Under the pieces are notes generated by a model. The model did not search any database. It was given only the letters and a program-made list of their open reading frames with translations, and was not told where the DNA came from. Of a stretch of 64,000 bases of DNA, positions 56,242 through 64,000 are shown piece after piece. The DNA comes from SIG454 sp045646365. GTDB taxonomy: Bacteria; Bacillota; Clostridia; Monoglobales; Monoglobaceae. Both the position numbers and the translations under genes were made by a program. The stretch covers positions 124,001-188,000 of the forward strand of contig JAZRKP010000075.1 in NCBI GenBank assembly GCA_045646365.1, read 5' to 3'. The number at the start of each line of letters is the position of its first letter. The first letter of the stretch is position 1.

Positions 56242-57616
56242 TTATATATTATTCGGTAGTGAAATTTCTTTTGTTACAGTTTTTCTTATTAGCAAATAGT
56301 AAACAAGATGCATTATAATAACGATTAACCAGGAAACAGGCCAGCACAAGAATAATACTGCGATACTTCTGTGTAGTGGCAGAACGAATGCTATCCACAG
56401 AAGTCTGACACCGCAAACGCCGATAAGAGAATTAACCGCAGGAATAACGGTTCTGCCTGTTCCACGGAGAACGCCCAGTAAAACCTCCATAATTCCGCAG
56501 AGAAAATATGGAATACCTGTCCAGCAGATTCTTGAAATTCCAAATTTAATAGCCTCTTCGGAATCTGTTATATATATTCCCAGTAAAGGCCGTGCGAAAA
56601 CTGCGGACATAATACCGAGAAATAATCCAACAACCACAACGCAGAAAAGGGCTGTGATAAATGATTTGTTCATCCGTTTTTGGTTTTTAGCTCCATAATT
56701 CTGTCCGACTGCGGTTAGCGTTGCGTGGTGGAAGGCGTTCATTCCTGAATATACAAAGTTTTCGATATTTGCTCCTGCAGCACAACCTGCGATTGCGGCA
56801 GTACCAAAAGAGTTAACGGCAGATTGAATAACTGAATTTGACAAGCTGAACAAAGATGATTGCAATCCTGCAGGAACGCCGATTTTAAAGCAGTCCTTAA
56901 CCTCTCGTTTGTGTAATTTGAGTTTTCTCAAAGAAAGTTTATAAGTCCCCTCGGCCCTTCTCAAAATAAAAATAACTGCTACGCCTGAAAGAAGATTTGA
57001 CACAAAGGTGGCGATTGCAACACCTGAAACACCCATTTTAAAGTTGATAACGAGAATCAGGTTTAAAACAACATTGATAAGTCCTGTCGCCATAAGAATA
57101 TATAAAGGTCTTTTTGTGTCACCGACCGCACGGAGAATTGCCGCACCAAAGTTATAAACCATTAAAGCGGGGACACCGAGGAAATAAATCCGCATATATA
57201 AGACAGCACCGTCAAAAACATTCCCTGCAGGAGTTCCCATGATTTTAAGGAGACTTGCGGAGAAAATAAGACCTGAAATCATTGCGACTAACCCTGACAG
57301 GAAACCGAGGAGAATCGAAGTGTGAACTGCTTTGTGGACTCCGTCTTTGTGGTTTGCCCCAAACCGTCTTGAAACAAGAACACTTGCCCCGACAGAAAGT
57401 CCCAGACAGGTGTTGATGATTAAATTACTGATAGAACTTGTTGCACCAACGGATGCCATAGCTTCACTGCCTGTCCAGCGGCTGACAACGATAACATCTG
57501 CCGCATTGTAAAAAAAGCTGTAAAATACTGCTCAGTATCAGTGGAACAGCAAACAGAACTATATTTTTAAAAATAGAACCTTCAAGCATATTAACTTCAA
57601 ATTTTGATTTACTCAT
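56242..57616 (-). pseudogene. MATE-family efflux transporter with a one-base frameshift
   Basis: Downstream of the break, 405 codons are open (57459-56242) and encode MATE helices 3-12 (ASVGATSSISNLIINTCLGLSVGASVLVSRRFG ...). Upstream, the ATG at 57616 with CGGAGGAA reads MSKSKFEVNMLEGSIFKNIVLFAVPLILSSILQLF, a normal MATE start. The frame then breaks in seven T residues (A-run 57510-57516 on the plus strand). With six, it would continue YNAADVIVVSRWTGSEAMASVGAT without a gap. It is therefore a recent frameshift, a phase-variable tract or a sequencing error. The restored protein would be about 457 residues, standard for MATE drug/sodium antiporters. Confidence 0.88.
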
Positions 57617-57676
57617 AAGTCGTTCCTCCGAAATGTGCAATATGTTTCAAAAATTTTTTGTATTCTTCCAAAGAAT

Positions 57677-57705
57677 ATTATATACCTTTGAAATTTCAAA
57701 GTCAA
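57677..57705 (-). promoter_or_regulatory. Promoter of the MATE gene with a palindromic operator
   Basis: On the minus strand TTGACT (57705-57700), 17-bp spacer, TATAAT (57682-57677). The perfect 16-bp palindrome CTTTGAAATTTCAAAG (57686-57701) fills the spacer, the expected place for a MarR/TetR-type repressor. A second dyad, ATTCTT/AAGAAT, follows at 57662-57676. Confidence 0.75.
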
Positions 57706-57715
57706 CCCGGAATAA

Positions 57716-57754
57716 AATTAAAATGGATATTCTTATTGAATATCCATTTTAATT
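57716..57754 (-). terminator. Terminator after the lipase-like gene
   Basis: Perfect 17-bp stem (57716-57732 with 57738-57754) around a 5-base loop. On the minus strand TTATT follows. It touches the stop codon of the lipase-like gene. Confidence 0.75.
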
Positions 57755-59513
57755 ATTGATTTATCCTCATAAGTGTTGGTTCAGTGGTTGATAAAAGTTG
57801 TGAAATATAGCTTTCGGGGAAATGTGCTTTAGCTATATCGACCCCGCTTGCAGATGTATCAGAAAATACAGAGGCGAGAGTTGTCAGGCTTGAAATTCCG
57901 ATTTTATTAACGATTATATCATAAGGGTTTTCGCCGTGAATAATGCAAAGAGAGGCAAAAACAAGGAGTTTTTTCCCAGAATCTCCAAGAATACTTTCTG
58001 CATTTTTGAAAAATTCATTCCCTTTAACGGTGGCGATAATATCTTTTGCATCGGAGTATTTCAGGGCAAGACATTCCTCAGGGGACGCGGTTTTCCAGTT
58101 CCCGTTTTTATCCTTGATTTTCATATTACTGCATTCAATGAAGTCCATAATAATATCGTCGTATTTATCTGTGTATGAAATTCGACTGCCCAAAGCGGTG
58201 CAAATCCCGTCGATGAGAGAATGAATTTCTTTCTTTTGCTCCGATTGCTCTGTTTTCATAAGATTAAAATCTCCGGAATTACTTATTTCCCGATAAAATC
58301 CGCTTATTTTGTTGGATTGAGCAAGAGCGGTTTCTTCGCTGAAATCAAGAAGAGAAGGCAGGAAAACATCTGTTCCGTATCTGCGGTATCCCCAACCCTG
58401 CGGAGCGATAAGCGGCACAATGTCAATATCGCTTATAATGTTAAAAATATGGTCGTATTTTTCAGAATTTGCAGTTTTGGACATAGTTCCGCGAGGAGCG
58501 GCAAAGGTGTAAGCATAGATGTTTTCAAGTTTGATTCTGCCCTCGTCTGTGAGTCGTGCGGCAGTAATTCCTGCAACGCCTCCGCCACGGCTGTATCCCG
58601 TTATCCATAGCTTGGTGTTCGTTGTATCCTCGCCCATATAGTCGTAAATGGTCTTGACAACCTCATTGGAAGAAAGGAGAAATCCCTTGTGGATTTCCGT
58701 GTTTCCTAAATTGAAATTACTTACCCATTCATTACCATAAGCCCCACCCCTGATTGAGAGTGCAACAAGATTATAAGACTTGCCGTTGTTCTCAATTTTC
58801 TTGCTTGCCAGAGCGAATGCTACGGAATCTTCAGTGCTGTTAAGGGATTTATCGTAGTTATAGCATCTGATATTGCTAAATCCTATATCTTCGTAAAATT
58901 TCTTTACATCAGCCTCTCTGCCAAAATTCCCGTCATCACCCCAATGCCCGTCGGCAGATTTTGCGGAGAATGCCGAAACGGCAAGACCTATGGAAAGCTG
59001 AGCAAGCGAATGATTGTAGTTTCCTGAGTCGGGGAGGAACAGAGAGTCACTGTATTTAAACTCAATGTCATTTTTGCCGTCACGAAGACCCAACCTTACG
59101 GAAACGGGGCTGATAAAGTGGATTGTGTTATCGGAAATAACAGTTTGATAATTCAGGATTTCACCTGCAAGATAGGGCGAAATCATTATATCGCCGTCTT
59201 TTTTCTGAATTTCCACGGGATAAAGCTCTCCGTCAATTCTGACAGAGGCGGAGTTTTCGTCGATTTCCAGAAGTTTTTCACCATTTGCATAAATAACACC
59301 GTTTTCAACAGAGTGTGCAGTGTTTGTTGCATCAAAAATCTCATTTGCTGAAATAAGAGTTTCATCTGCCTCGGTTTCCGTGGAAGATACAGAGATTTCT
59401 TTGTCATCAATAACAATGGTCTTTGTTTTTTTGCTGAATGAGAATATTATTATAACAGTAAGAAGAACTAAAAAGAAAATGGAACCAATAGTCCACAAAA
59501 TATATTTTTTCAT
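57753..59513 (-). CDS. Membrane-anchored lipase-like (class 3, alpha/beta hydrolase) protein
   Basis: This 586-residue protein has an N-terminal signal anchor (YILWTIGSIFFLVLLTVIIIFSF). A copper-amine-oxidase-N-like or beta-rich segment follows (about 80-170: NGVIYANGEKLLEIDENSASVRIDGELYPV). A lipase class 3 domain comes next, with the nucleophile in LWITGYSRGGGVAGITAARLTDEG and the Asp region in ISDIDIVPLIAPQGWGYRRYG. It probably acts outside the cell on lipids or esters. ATG 59513 has AAAGGTGG upstream; the longer frame has none. Confidence 0.8.
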   Translation of the reverse strand: MKKYILWTIGSIFFLVLLTVIIIFSFSKKTKTIVIDDKEISVSSTETEADETLISANEIFDATNTAHSVENGVIYANGEKLLEIDENSASVRIDGELYPVEIQKKDGDIMISPYLAGEILNYQTVISDNTIHFISPVSVRLGLRDGKNDIEFKYSDSLFLPDSGNYNHSLAQLSIGLAVSAFSAKSADGHWGDDGNFGREADVKKFYEDIGFSNIRCYNYDKSLNSTEDSVAFALASKKIENNGKSYNLVALSIRGGAYGNEWVSNFNLGNTEIHKGFLLSSNEVVKTIYDYMGEDTTNTKLWITGYSRGGGVAGITAARLTDEGRIKLENIYAYTFAAPRGTMSKTANSEKYDHIFNIISDIDIVPLIAPQGWGYRRYGTDVFLPSLLDFSEETALAQSNKISGFYREISNSGDFNLMKTEQSEQKKEIHSLIDGICTALGSRISYTDKYDDIIMDFIECSNMKIKDKNGNWKTASPEECLALKYSDAKDIIATVKGNEFFKNAESILGDSGKKLLVFASLCIIHGENPYDIIVNKIGISSLTTLASVFSDTSASGVDIAKAHFPESYISQLLSTTEPTLMRINQ

Positions 59514-59622
59514 ATTAAACCACCTTTGGTTAAGTATATATTGTATTGTTGGATATGTCAATCCTTTTTGGGTATAATAAAATTAAATTTCTTAATATAT
59601 TATGCACAGTAGGAGTGATTAT

Positions 59623-60606
59623 ATGTCATATATGGCAAGAACAGATATTGCACTTGAGGCGTGGAATCTGTATATGGAAGCGTCGACTCTTGAAAGGGAA
59701 ATTGAGGGTGTTGAAGTTGATGTTTCAAATCCAATGGAAAACACAACAGTTTCAAGGGTCAGAATTGTTTCTAAAAAGGGTGCAACAGTTTTAAATAAGC
59801 CAGAGGGGAATTATATAACCATTGATATTCCCGGGGAAATATACGGAGAACAAAAAGTTTATGAGGAGGTTTGCCGTATTGTTGCGAAAGAGCTTATGGC
59901 ACTCATTCCGCAAAGTGAGGAAGGAACTGTTTTAGTTGTCGGACTTGGCAACAGAAATGTTACTCCCGACGCATTAGGTCCTGCTGTTATCGACTCTCTG
60001 TTGGTTACAAGACACTTAATAAGATATATCCCTGATGAGATTGATGAAAGACTTCGTCCTCTTTGTGCTATTGCTCCGGGGGTTTTGGGGATAACGGGCA
60101 TTGAAACAGGTGAGATTGTCAAAGGTATCTGTGAGAAAGTCAAGCCGTCACTTTTAATTGTTATAGATGCTCTTTGTTCAAGGAGTATGAAAAGAATAAA
60201 CACAACTATACAGATTTCCGATACGGGAATTACTCCCGGAGCAGGGATTGGAAACAACAGAATGGCGATAAACAAGGAGACGCTGGGGATTCCTGTTATA
60301 GCAATAGGTGTTCCGACGGTGGTTGATGCGGCAACTATAACGGGAGACAGTATTGATTTCCTGATTGGGGATTTAAAGGAGAACGCAAAAGAAAATGAGC
60401 CTCTTTATAAGATGCTTGAAACAATATCAACAGAGGATAAGTATACACTCATAAAGCAGACTCTTTCGGATAATATAGGCGATTTTATTGTAACACCAAA
60501 GGAAATAGATAAGGTTATTGAGGACATTTCCTCGGTCATTGCCAATGGCATAAATATATCTGTCCATAAGGGAATAGAGCTTTCCGATATAGACAGATAC
60601 AAATAG
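59623..60606 (+). CDS. gpr: Germination protease GPR
   Basis: This 327-residue A25-family protease degrades small acid-soluble spore proteins at germination. It starts YMARTDIALEAWNLY, so the TDIALE segment marks the processed N-terminus, and has VVGLGNRNVTPDALGPAVIDSLLVTRHL, APGVLGITGIETGEIVKGI, VIDALCSRS and PGAGIGNNRMAIN. The first few residues form the pro-peptide. ATG 59623 follows AGGAGTGA. Forespore sigma-G control is expected, but I cannot see a clear sigma-G promoter. Confidence 0.93.
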   Translation: MSYMARTDIALEAWNLYMEASTLEREIEGVEVDVSNPMENTTVSRVRIVSKKGATVLNKPEGNYITIDIPGEIYGEQKVYEEVCRIVAKELMALIPQSEEGTVLVVGLGNRNVTPDALGPAVIDSLLVTRHLIRYIPDEIDERLRPLCAIAPGVLGITGIETGEIVKGICEKVKPSLLIVIDALCSRSMKRINTTIQISDTGITPGAGIGNNRMAINKETLGIPVIAIGVPTVVDAATITGDSIDFLIGDLKENAKENEPLYKMLETISTEDKYTLIKQTLSDNIGDFIVTPKEIDKVIEDISSVIANGINISVHKGIELSDIDRYK

Positions 60607-60607
60607 G

Positions 60608-61468
60608 CTAAAATATAATCGTATGATTTCTTGTCTCGGATTTTCCTGAAGCAAGCTTGATAATACCACGCTTTTCAGTAATATCATAACTGCTTCCCAC
60701 GAAATCAGGAACACCGCACCACGGTTCAAGACAAACATAGTTTGCGTTAGGTTTTGTCCAGATAAGGAAATAATCGTGGTCTGGGAACTCAAGGGAGATT
60801 TCTTCCTTTGTTGTTCGGTTTAAAAGAGTAACTTTTCTGGATTTGAGGTCTGTGAAAACGAGAGCATCAACTGAAAAATAATCATATTTAAGCGGAAGCT
60901 CCGTAACTGCCTTGCCAAGACCAAGGCTCACTGAATTGTTTTCAAGAAGGTTCCCCGAAAGTGTGTTTCGTTTAAGATTTTCGGGTGTTTCAAAAATAAC
61001 ACTGTATTCTTCAATTCCGTTAGGGCAGGAATAAGCTTCGTGTGCTCCGACGGAAAAATACATAGTATCCTCTGAAAGATTTTTTGTATCATAGCTTATT
61101 AAAAGCTTTTCACCATCAAGCTCGAAAATTGCACGGAACTCAAATTCAAAAGGATAATTTTTAAGCGTTTCCTCAGTTGAACGAAGAAGAAATACTGCTT
61201 TTGTATCGCTGACACTTTCAACTTCAAATTCGGAAAGCTTTGCAAATCCGTGTTTTGGAAGAGAAAATTCCTTTTCGTTCCATATATACTTATCTTCTTT
61301 TAAACCGCCACAGATAGGGAAGAGGATAGGACTGTGAAATCCCCAGACATCGGGGTCAGCCTGCCATATAAGTTCTTTCCCGTTTTTTACAACGCTTGAA
61401 AGTTCTGCACCAAATGTTGAAATTGAAACTTTTAGTGCATCGTTTGAAATAGTAATAAGTTTTGACAT
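60608..61468 (-). CDS. Aldose 1-epimerase family (LacX-like) protein
   Basis: This 286-residue galactose-mutarotase-like protein has ISTFGAELSSVVKNGKELIWQADPDVWGFHSPILFPICGGL, KHGFAKLSEFEVE and VGAHEAYSCP, with conserved catalytic-type His and Glu positions (...CLEPWCGVPDF). The LacX branch acts on unknown sugars. It converges with gpr: the stops are only 1 base apart. A nucleotidyltransferase gene lies 9 bases upstream, so the pair may be one operon in sugar metabolism. Confidence 0.88.
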   Translation of the reverse strand: MSKLITISNDALKVSISTFGAELSSVVKNGKELIWQADPDVWGFHSPILFPICGGLKEDKYIWNEKEFSLPKHGFAKLSEFEVESVSDTKAVFLLRSTEETLKNYPFEFEFRAIFELDGEKLLISYDTKNLSEDTMYFSVGAHEAYSCPNGIEEYSVIFETPENLKRNTLSGNLLENNSVSLGLGKAVTELPLKYDYFSVDALVFTDLKSRKVTLLNRTTKEEISLEFPDHDYFLIWTKPNANYVCLEPWCGVPDFVGSSYDITEKRGIIKLASGKSETRNHTIIF

Positions 61469-61477
61469 ATTTTTCTC

Positions 61478-62305
61478 CTAAATATATAGATTTTTCAAAT
61501 TTTCCAATTCACGGCGTACTGCAGGTAAATCCTCACGGTATGTCATACCAAGCCATTTGGAGCTTGAGTCAAGCACCCTGATTTTCGTTCCGCTCTGAGC
61601 CAGAGTGTTCATAACATTAGGGATAAGGTATTCGCTTTTAAGGGGATTTTCAATGTTATTTAGGAAATCTGCAAAACCATTTTCCAAAACATCAAAAATA
61701 CCAGTTTCAAGTCCCCACATATTCATCGAAACAATACAGTTTAAATCAAAACCTGAATTTTGGTCAATATCATAACATTCGGTTATCGTTTCAAGATAAC
61801 CGTCTTTAGTTGAGCAAACTCCGCGGGTAACAGTCCCGTTGTCAGTAAGCGTGTCTTTAAGACGATAGCCTGCAAGACAGTATTTTCCTGTCTCTTTGAG
61901 ATAATCGCCGATAACACGGAATGCTTCTCTGCCGTAGAAATCGTCAGCGTTCAAAACGACAAAAGGAGTGTTGATAACATTTTTTGCTGATAAAATTGCC
62001 TGACCTGTTCCCCAGGGTTTTTGTCTTTCTGAGAATTCAGGCTTTTTAACAGGAATGTCATCAATGCTCTGGAATGCATAGTCCACATCAATTATTTTTT
62101 CGATTCTGTTTCCGACAATTTCACGAAAATCCTTTTCAATTTCACGCTTTATAATAAAAACAATTTTTGAATAGCCAGCTTTGATTGCATCGTAAACGGA
62201 ATAGTCAAGAAGAACTTCTCCGTTAGGTCCGACAGGTTCAATCTGTTTGAGACCGCCGAATCTACTACCCATTCCTGCTGCCATAACTGCAAGTGTAATA
62301 TCCAT
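61478..62305 (-). CDS. Sugar-phosphate nucleotidyltransferase
   Basis: This 275-residue GT-A-type nucleotidyltransferase has the signature MAAGMGSRFGGLKQIEPVGPNGEVLLDYSVYDAIKAGYSKIVFII, GTGQAILSAKNVINTPFVVLNADDFYG with the metal Asp, and a C-terminal SSSKWLGMTYREDLPAVRREL tail. In Oscillospiraceae and Bacteroidetes this family often sits beside glnN or phosphotransferases. The activated sugar is unknown. Confidence 0.88.
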   Translation of the reverse strand: MDITLAVMAAGMGSRFGGLKQIEPVGPNGEVLLDYSVYDAIKAGYSKIVFIIKREIEKDFREIVGNRIEKIIDVDYAFQSIDDIPVKKPEFSERQKPWGTGQAILSAKNVINTPFVVLNADDFYGREAFRVIGDYLKETGKYCLAGYRLKDTLTDNGTVTRGVCSTKDGYLETITECYDIDQNSGFDLNCIVSMNMWGLETGIFDVLENGFADFLNNIENPLKSEYLIPNVMNTLAQSGTKIRVLDSSSKWLGMTYREDLPAVRRELENLKNLYI

Positions 62306-62322
62306 ATTAAATCTCCTTTTAT

Positions 62323-64000
62323 TTATCTGACGCCGAATAAGAGGTCGCCGTATGTTGGATAAGGCCAGTATTCGGAGGCTGTGATAACCTCCAGTGAATC
62401 AGTTGTTTCACGGACAGCTTTCATAGCAGGAACAATATTGTCCTTACAGAAGAATGAAAGCTCGCTCATATCAGTTATTGATTCGGATTCTGCAACAATT
62501 TTTTCCAGGTCTTTAATCTCTCTGTAAAGCTCGCCTGTCAGGTTTGAAACGGCAGTTGCAGTTTCTTCCTCATATGTACAGTCAAGAGCGGAAGAAACAC
62601 CCTTCTTAGAAAGGATAACATCTGTAAGCTCTCTTCCGTATGCGGAAACGGCAGGGAGAATATCTCTCTTAACCATCTCAATCATAGTCAGGGCTTCAAT
62701 GTTTATAACCTTACAGTAGTTTTCCAGATTGATTTCGTATCTTGCACGAAGCTCAACCTCACTCAAAACCTTATGTTTTGAGAAAAGCTGAATATTTTTC
62801 TCGGATATGAGAGCTGGGAGAGCGTCAGGAGTTGTCTTGAGATTGGAAAGACCTCTCTTTTCAGCTTCTTTAATCCACGCATCATCGTATCCGTTGCCGT
62901 TAAATATAATTCTCTTATGTTTCTTGATTGTATCAATAATAAGCTCATTTAAGCTTGTTTCAAAGTCCTCTGCATTTTCAAGAATATCCGCAAATCCTTC
63001 TAAAACATCAGCAACAGCGGTGTTTATAACAAAGTTAGGGCCGGTAACGGAAAGAGAAGAACCGAGAGTTCTGAACTCAAACTTGTTATTGGTAAATGCG
63101 AACGGACTAGTTCTGTTTCTGTCAGTTGTATCTTTTGAGAATCTCGGAAGAGTATGCACTCCGATTTTCATAAGAGTCTTTTCTTTTGAGTCGTATTCAG
63201 TACCCCGTTCAATAGCGTCTAAAACCTCGTTAAGCTCGTCGCCCAGGAACATTGAAATAACCGCAGGCGGTGCCTCGTGCGCACCTAAACGGTGGTCATT
63301 CCCTGCGCTTGCAACGGAAGCACGAAGCAAATCCTGATATTCGTCAACCGCTTTTATAACAGCACAGAGGAATAAGAGGAACTGAGCGTTTTCGTAAGGT
63401 GTTTCACCAGGGTCCAAAAGGTTGATACCTGTGTTTGTTGAAATTGACCAGTTATTGTGTTTACCGCTTCCGTTAACGCCCTCGAATGGCTTTTCGTGGA
63501 GCAGGCAAATCAAATCGTGTTTCTTTGCAACCTTCTGCATAATTTCCATAGTAAGTTGGTTATGGTCGCAGGCAATGTTGGTTGTCGCAAAGATGGGGGC
63601 AAGCTCGTGCTGAGCGGGAGCACCTTCGTTATGCTCTGTTTTTGCTAAAATACCAAGTTTCCAGAGCTCTTTGTTAAGGTCTTTCATATAAGCCTTGACA
63701 CGAGGCTTAATCTGACCGTAATAATGGTCGTCAAGCTCCTGACCTTTCGGCGGTTTAGCACCGAACAAGGTTCTGCCTGTGTATACAAGGTCTTTTCTTG
63801 CCTCGTAAAGTTCTCTCGGAATAAGGAAATATTCCTGCTCAGGGCCAACCGTTGTTTTAACAGATGTGACATTTTCGTTACCGAAAAGTTTTAAAACACG
63901 GAGAGCCTGTTTGTTGATAAGCTCCATAGAACGAAGGAGCGGTGTCTTCATATCAAGAGCCTCGCCTCCGAAGGAACAGAATGCCGTCGGAATACAAAGC
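62323..64000 (-). CDS. glnN: Glutamine synthetase type III, 5' end outside the window
   Basis: At least 559 residues are present; the open frame continues past base 64000 (LCIPTAFCSFGGEALDMKTPLLRSMELINKQALRVLKLFG). Type III signatures include TVGPEQEYFLI, KHNNWSISTNTGINLLDP, RLGAHEAPPAVISMFLG, FAFTNNKFEFRTLGSS and the C-terminal AVRETTDSLEVITASEYWPYPTYGDLLFGVR. GlnN enzymes are about 700 residues, so roughly 140 N-terminal residues are missing here. It assimilates ammonia and is the usual enzyme in gut anaerobes. The stop is 18 bases before the nucleotidyltransferase start. Confidence 0.95.
   Translation of the reverse strand, partial: LCIPTAFCSFGGEALDMKTPLLRSMELINKQALRVLKLFGNENVTSVKTTVGPEQEYFLIPRELYEARKDLVYTGRTLFGAKPPKGQELDDHYYGQIKPRVKAYMKDLNKELWKLGILAKTEHNEGAPAQHELAPIFATTNIACDHNQLTMEIMQKVAKKHDLICLLHEKPFEGVNGSGKHNNWSISTNTGINLLDPGETPYENAQFLLFLCAVIKAVDEYQDLLRASVASAGNDHRLGAHEAPPAVISMFLGDELNEVLDAIERGTEYDSKEKTLMKIGVHTLPRFSKDTTDRNRTSPFAFTNNKFEFRTLGSSLSVTGPNFVINTAVADVLEGFADILENAEDFETSLNELIIDTIKKHKRIIFNGNGYDDAWIKEAEKRGLSNLKTTPDALPALISEKNIQLFSKHKVLSEVELRARYEINLENYCKVINIEALTMIEMVKRDILPAVSAYGRELTDVILSKKGVSSALDCTYEEETATAVSNLTGELYREIKDLEKIVAESESITDMSELSFFCKDNIVPAMKAVRETTDSLEVITASEYWPYPTYGDLLFGVR

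Overview
The window looks like a chromosomal segment of an anaerobic, spore-forming, low-GC Clostridia bacterium, most like an Oscillospiraceae/Ruminococcaceae-type genome (inference). The pointers are an [FeFe]-hydrogenase operon, sporulation genes (sigK, gpr, a SpoIID/LytB protein), type III glutamine synthetase, frequent GGAGG ribosome binding sites, and many sigma-A promoters with exact 17-bp spacers. Most of it is housekeeping DNA in well-ordered operons. Two short accessory regions interrupt it.

Layout: 1-7030 is a hydrogenase operon with sensory/regulatory genes (RsbW-like ATPase, HydS/HsfB-like degenerate hydrogenase, DRTGG protein, PHP protein, second ATPase) followed by a small [2Fe-2S] protein, HydB and HydA. 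7046-8357 is a small phage-like island (DUF1492 protein, small Cys-rich protein, XRE repressor, ImmA-like remnant) with clear palindromic operators. 8467-13030 (minus strand) holds asd-dapA-dapB for lysine/diaminopimelate synthesis and an ABC exporter. 13257-21042 carries a SpoIID/LytB protein, queA, a phosphotransferase, tgt, yajC, a TIGR04086-like membrane protein, secD and secF. 21214-24257 has NAD salvage (pncB), a PRPP synthetase and nrdR. 24380-32049 is the classic rimP-nusA-rnpM-ylxQ-infB-rbfA-nrnA-truB-ribF operon, followed by rpsO and pnp (32185-34697). 34805-35421 contains two independently promoted and terminated non-coding RNAs; the first is 6S-like. An AraC regulator, nagB, sigK, rnhA, a nifS-nifU-mnmA sulfur-transfer set, pcrA, a methyltransferase, murI, a cold-shock gene and hslO follow, to 46663. 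Five tRNAs (Val, Asp, Phe, Gly, Cys) occupy 46820-47309.

Directly after the tRNA cluster sits an AT-rich integrated element (about 47.4-53.6 kb): a stand-alone recombinase-domain protein, a SHOCT-like/KilA-N fusion protein, a large serine recombinase, and a compact cargo operon of an HTH regulator, a superfamily 1 helicase with a degenerate nuclease-like N-terminus, and a DUF2290-like protein. This cargo is the best candidate for an antiviral or genome-defence system in the window. It is flanked by hairpin-rich intergenic repeats and a second small XRE-controlled locus (53679-54491) with twin operators.

The right end (54805-64000) is mostly minus strand: an NCS2 purine permease, a MATE transporter broken by one extra base in a homopolymer, a membrane-anchored lipase-like protein, gpr (plus strand), an aldose-epimerase-like protein, a sugar nucleotidyltransferase and a 5'-incomplete glnN. 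Regulatory structure is unusually readable: leaders of rimP, rpsO, pnp, secD, csp and the TIGR04086-like gene all contain candidate RNA switches or attenuators.
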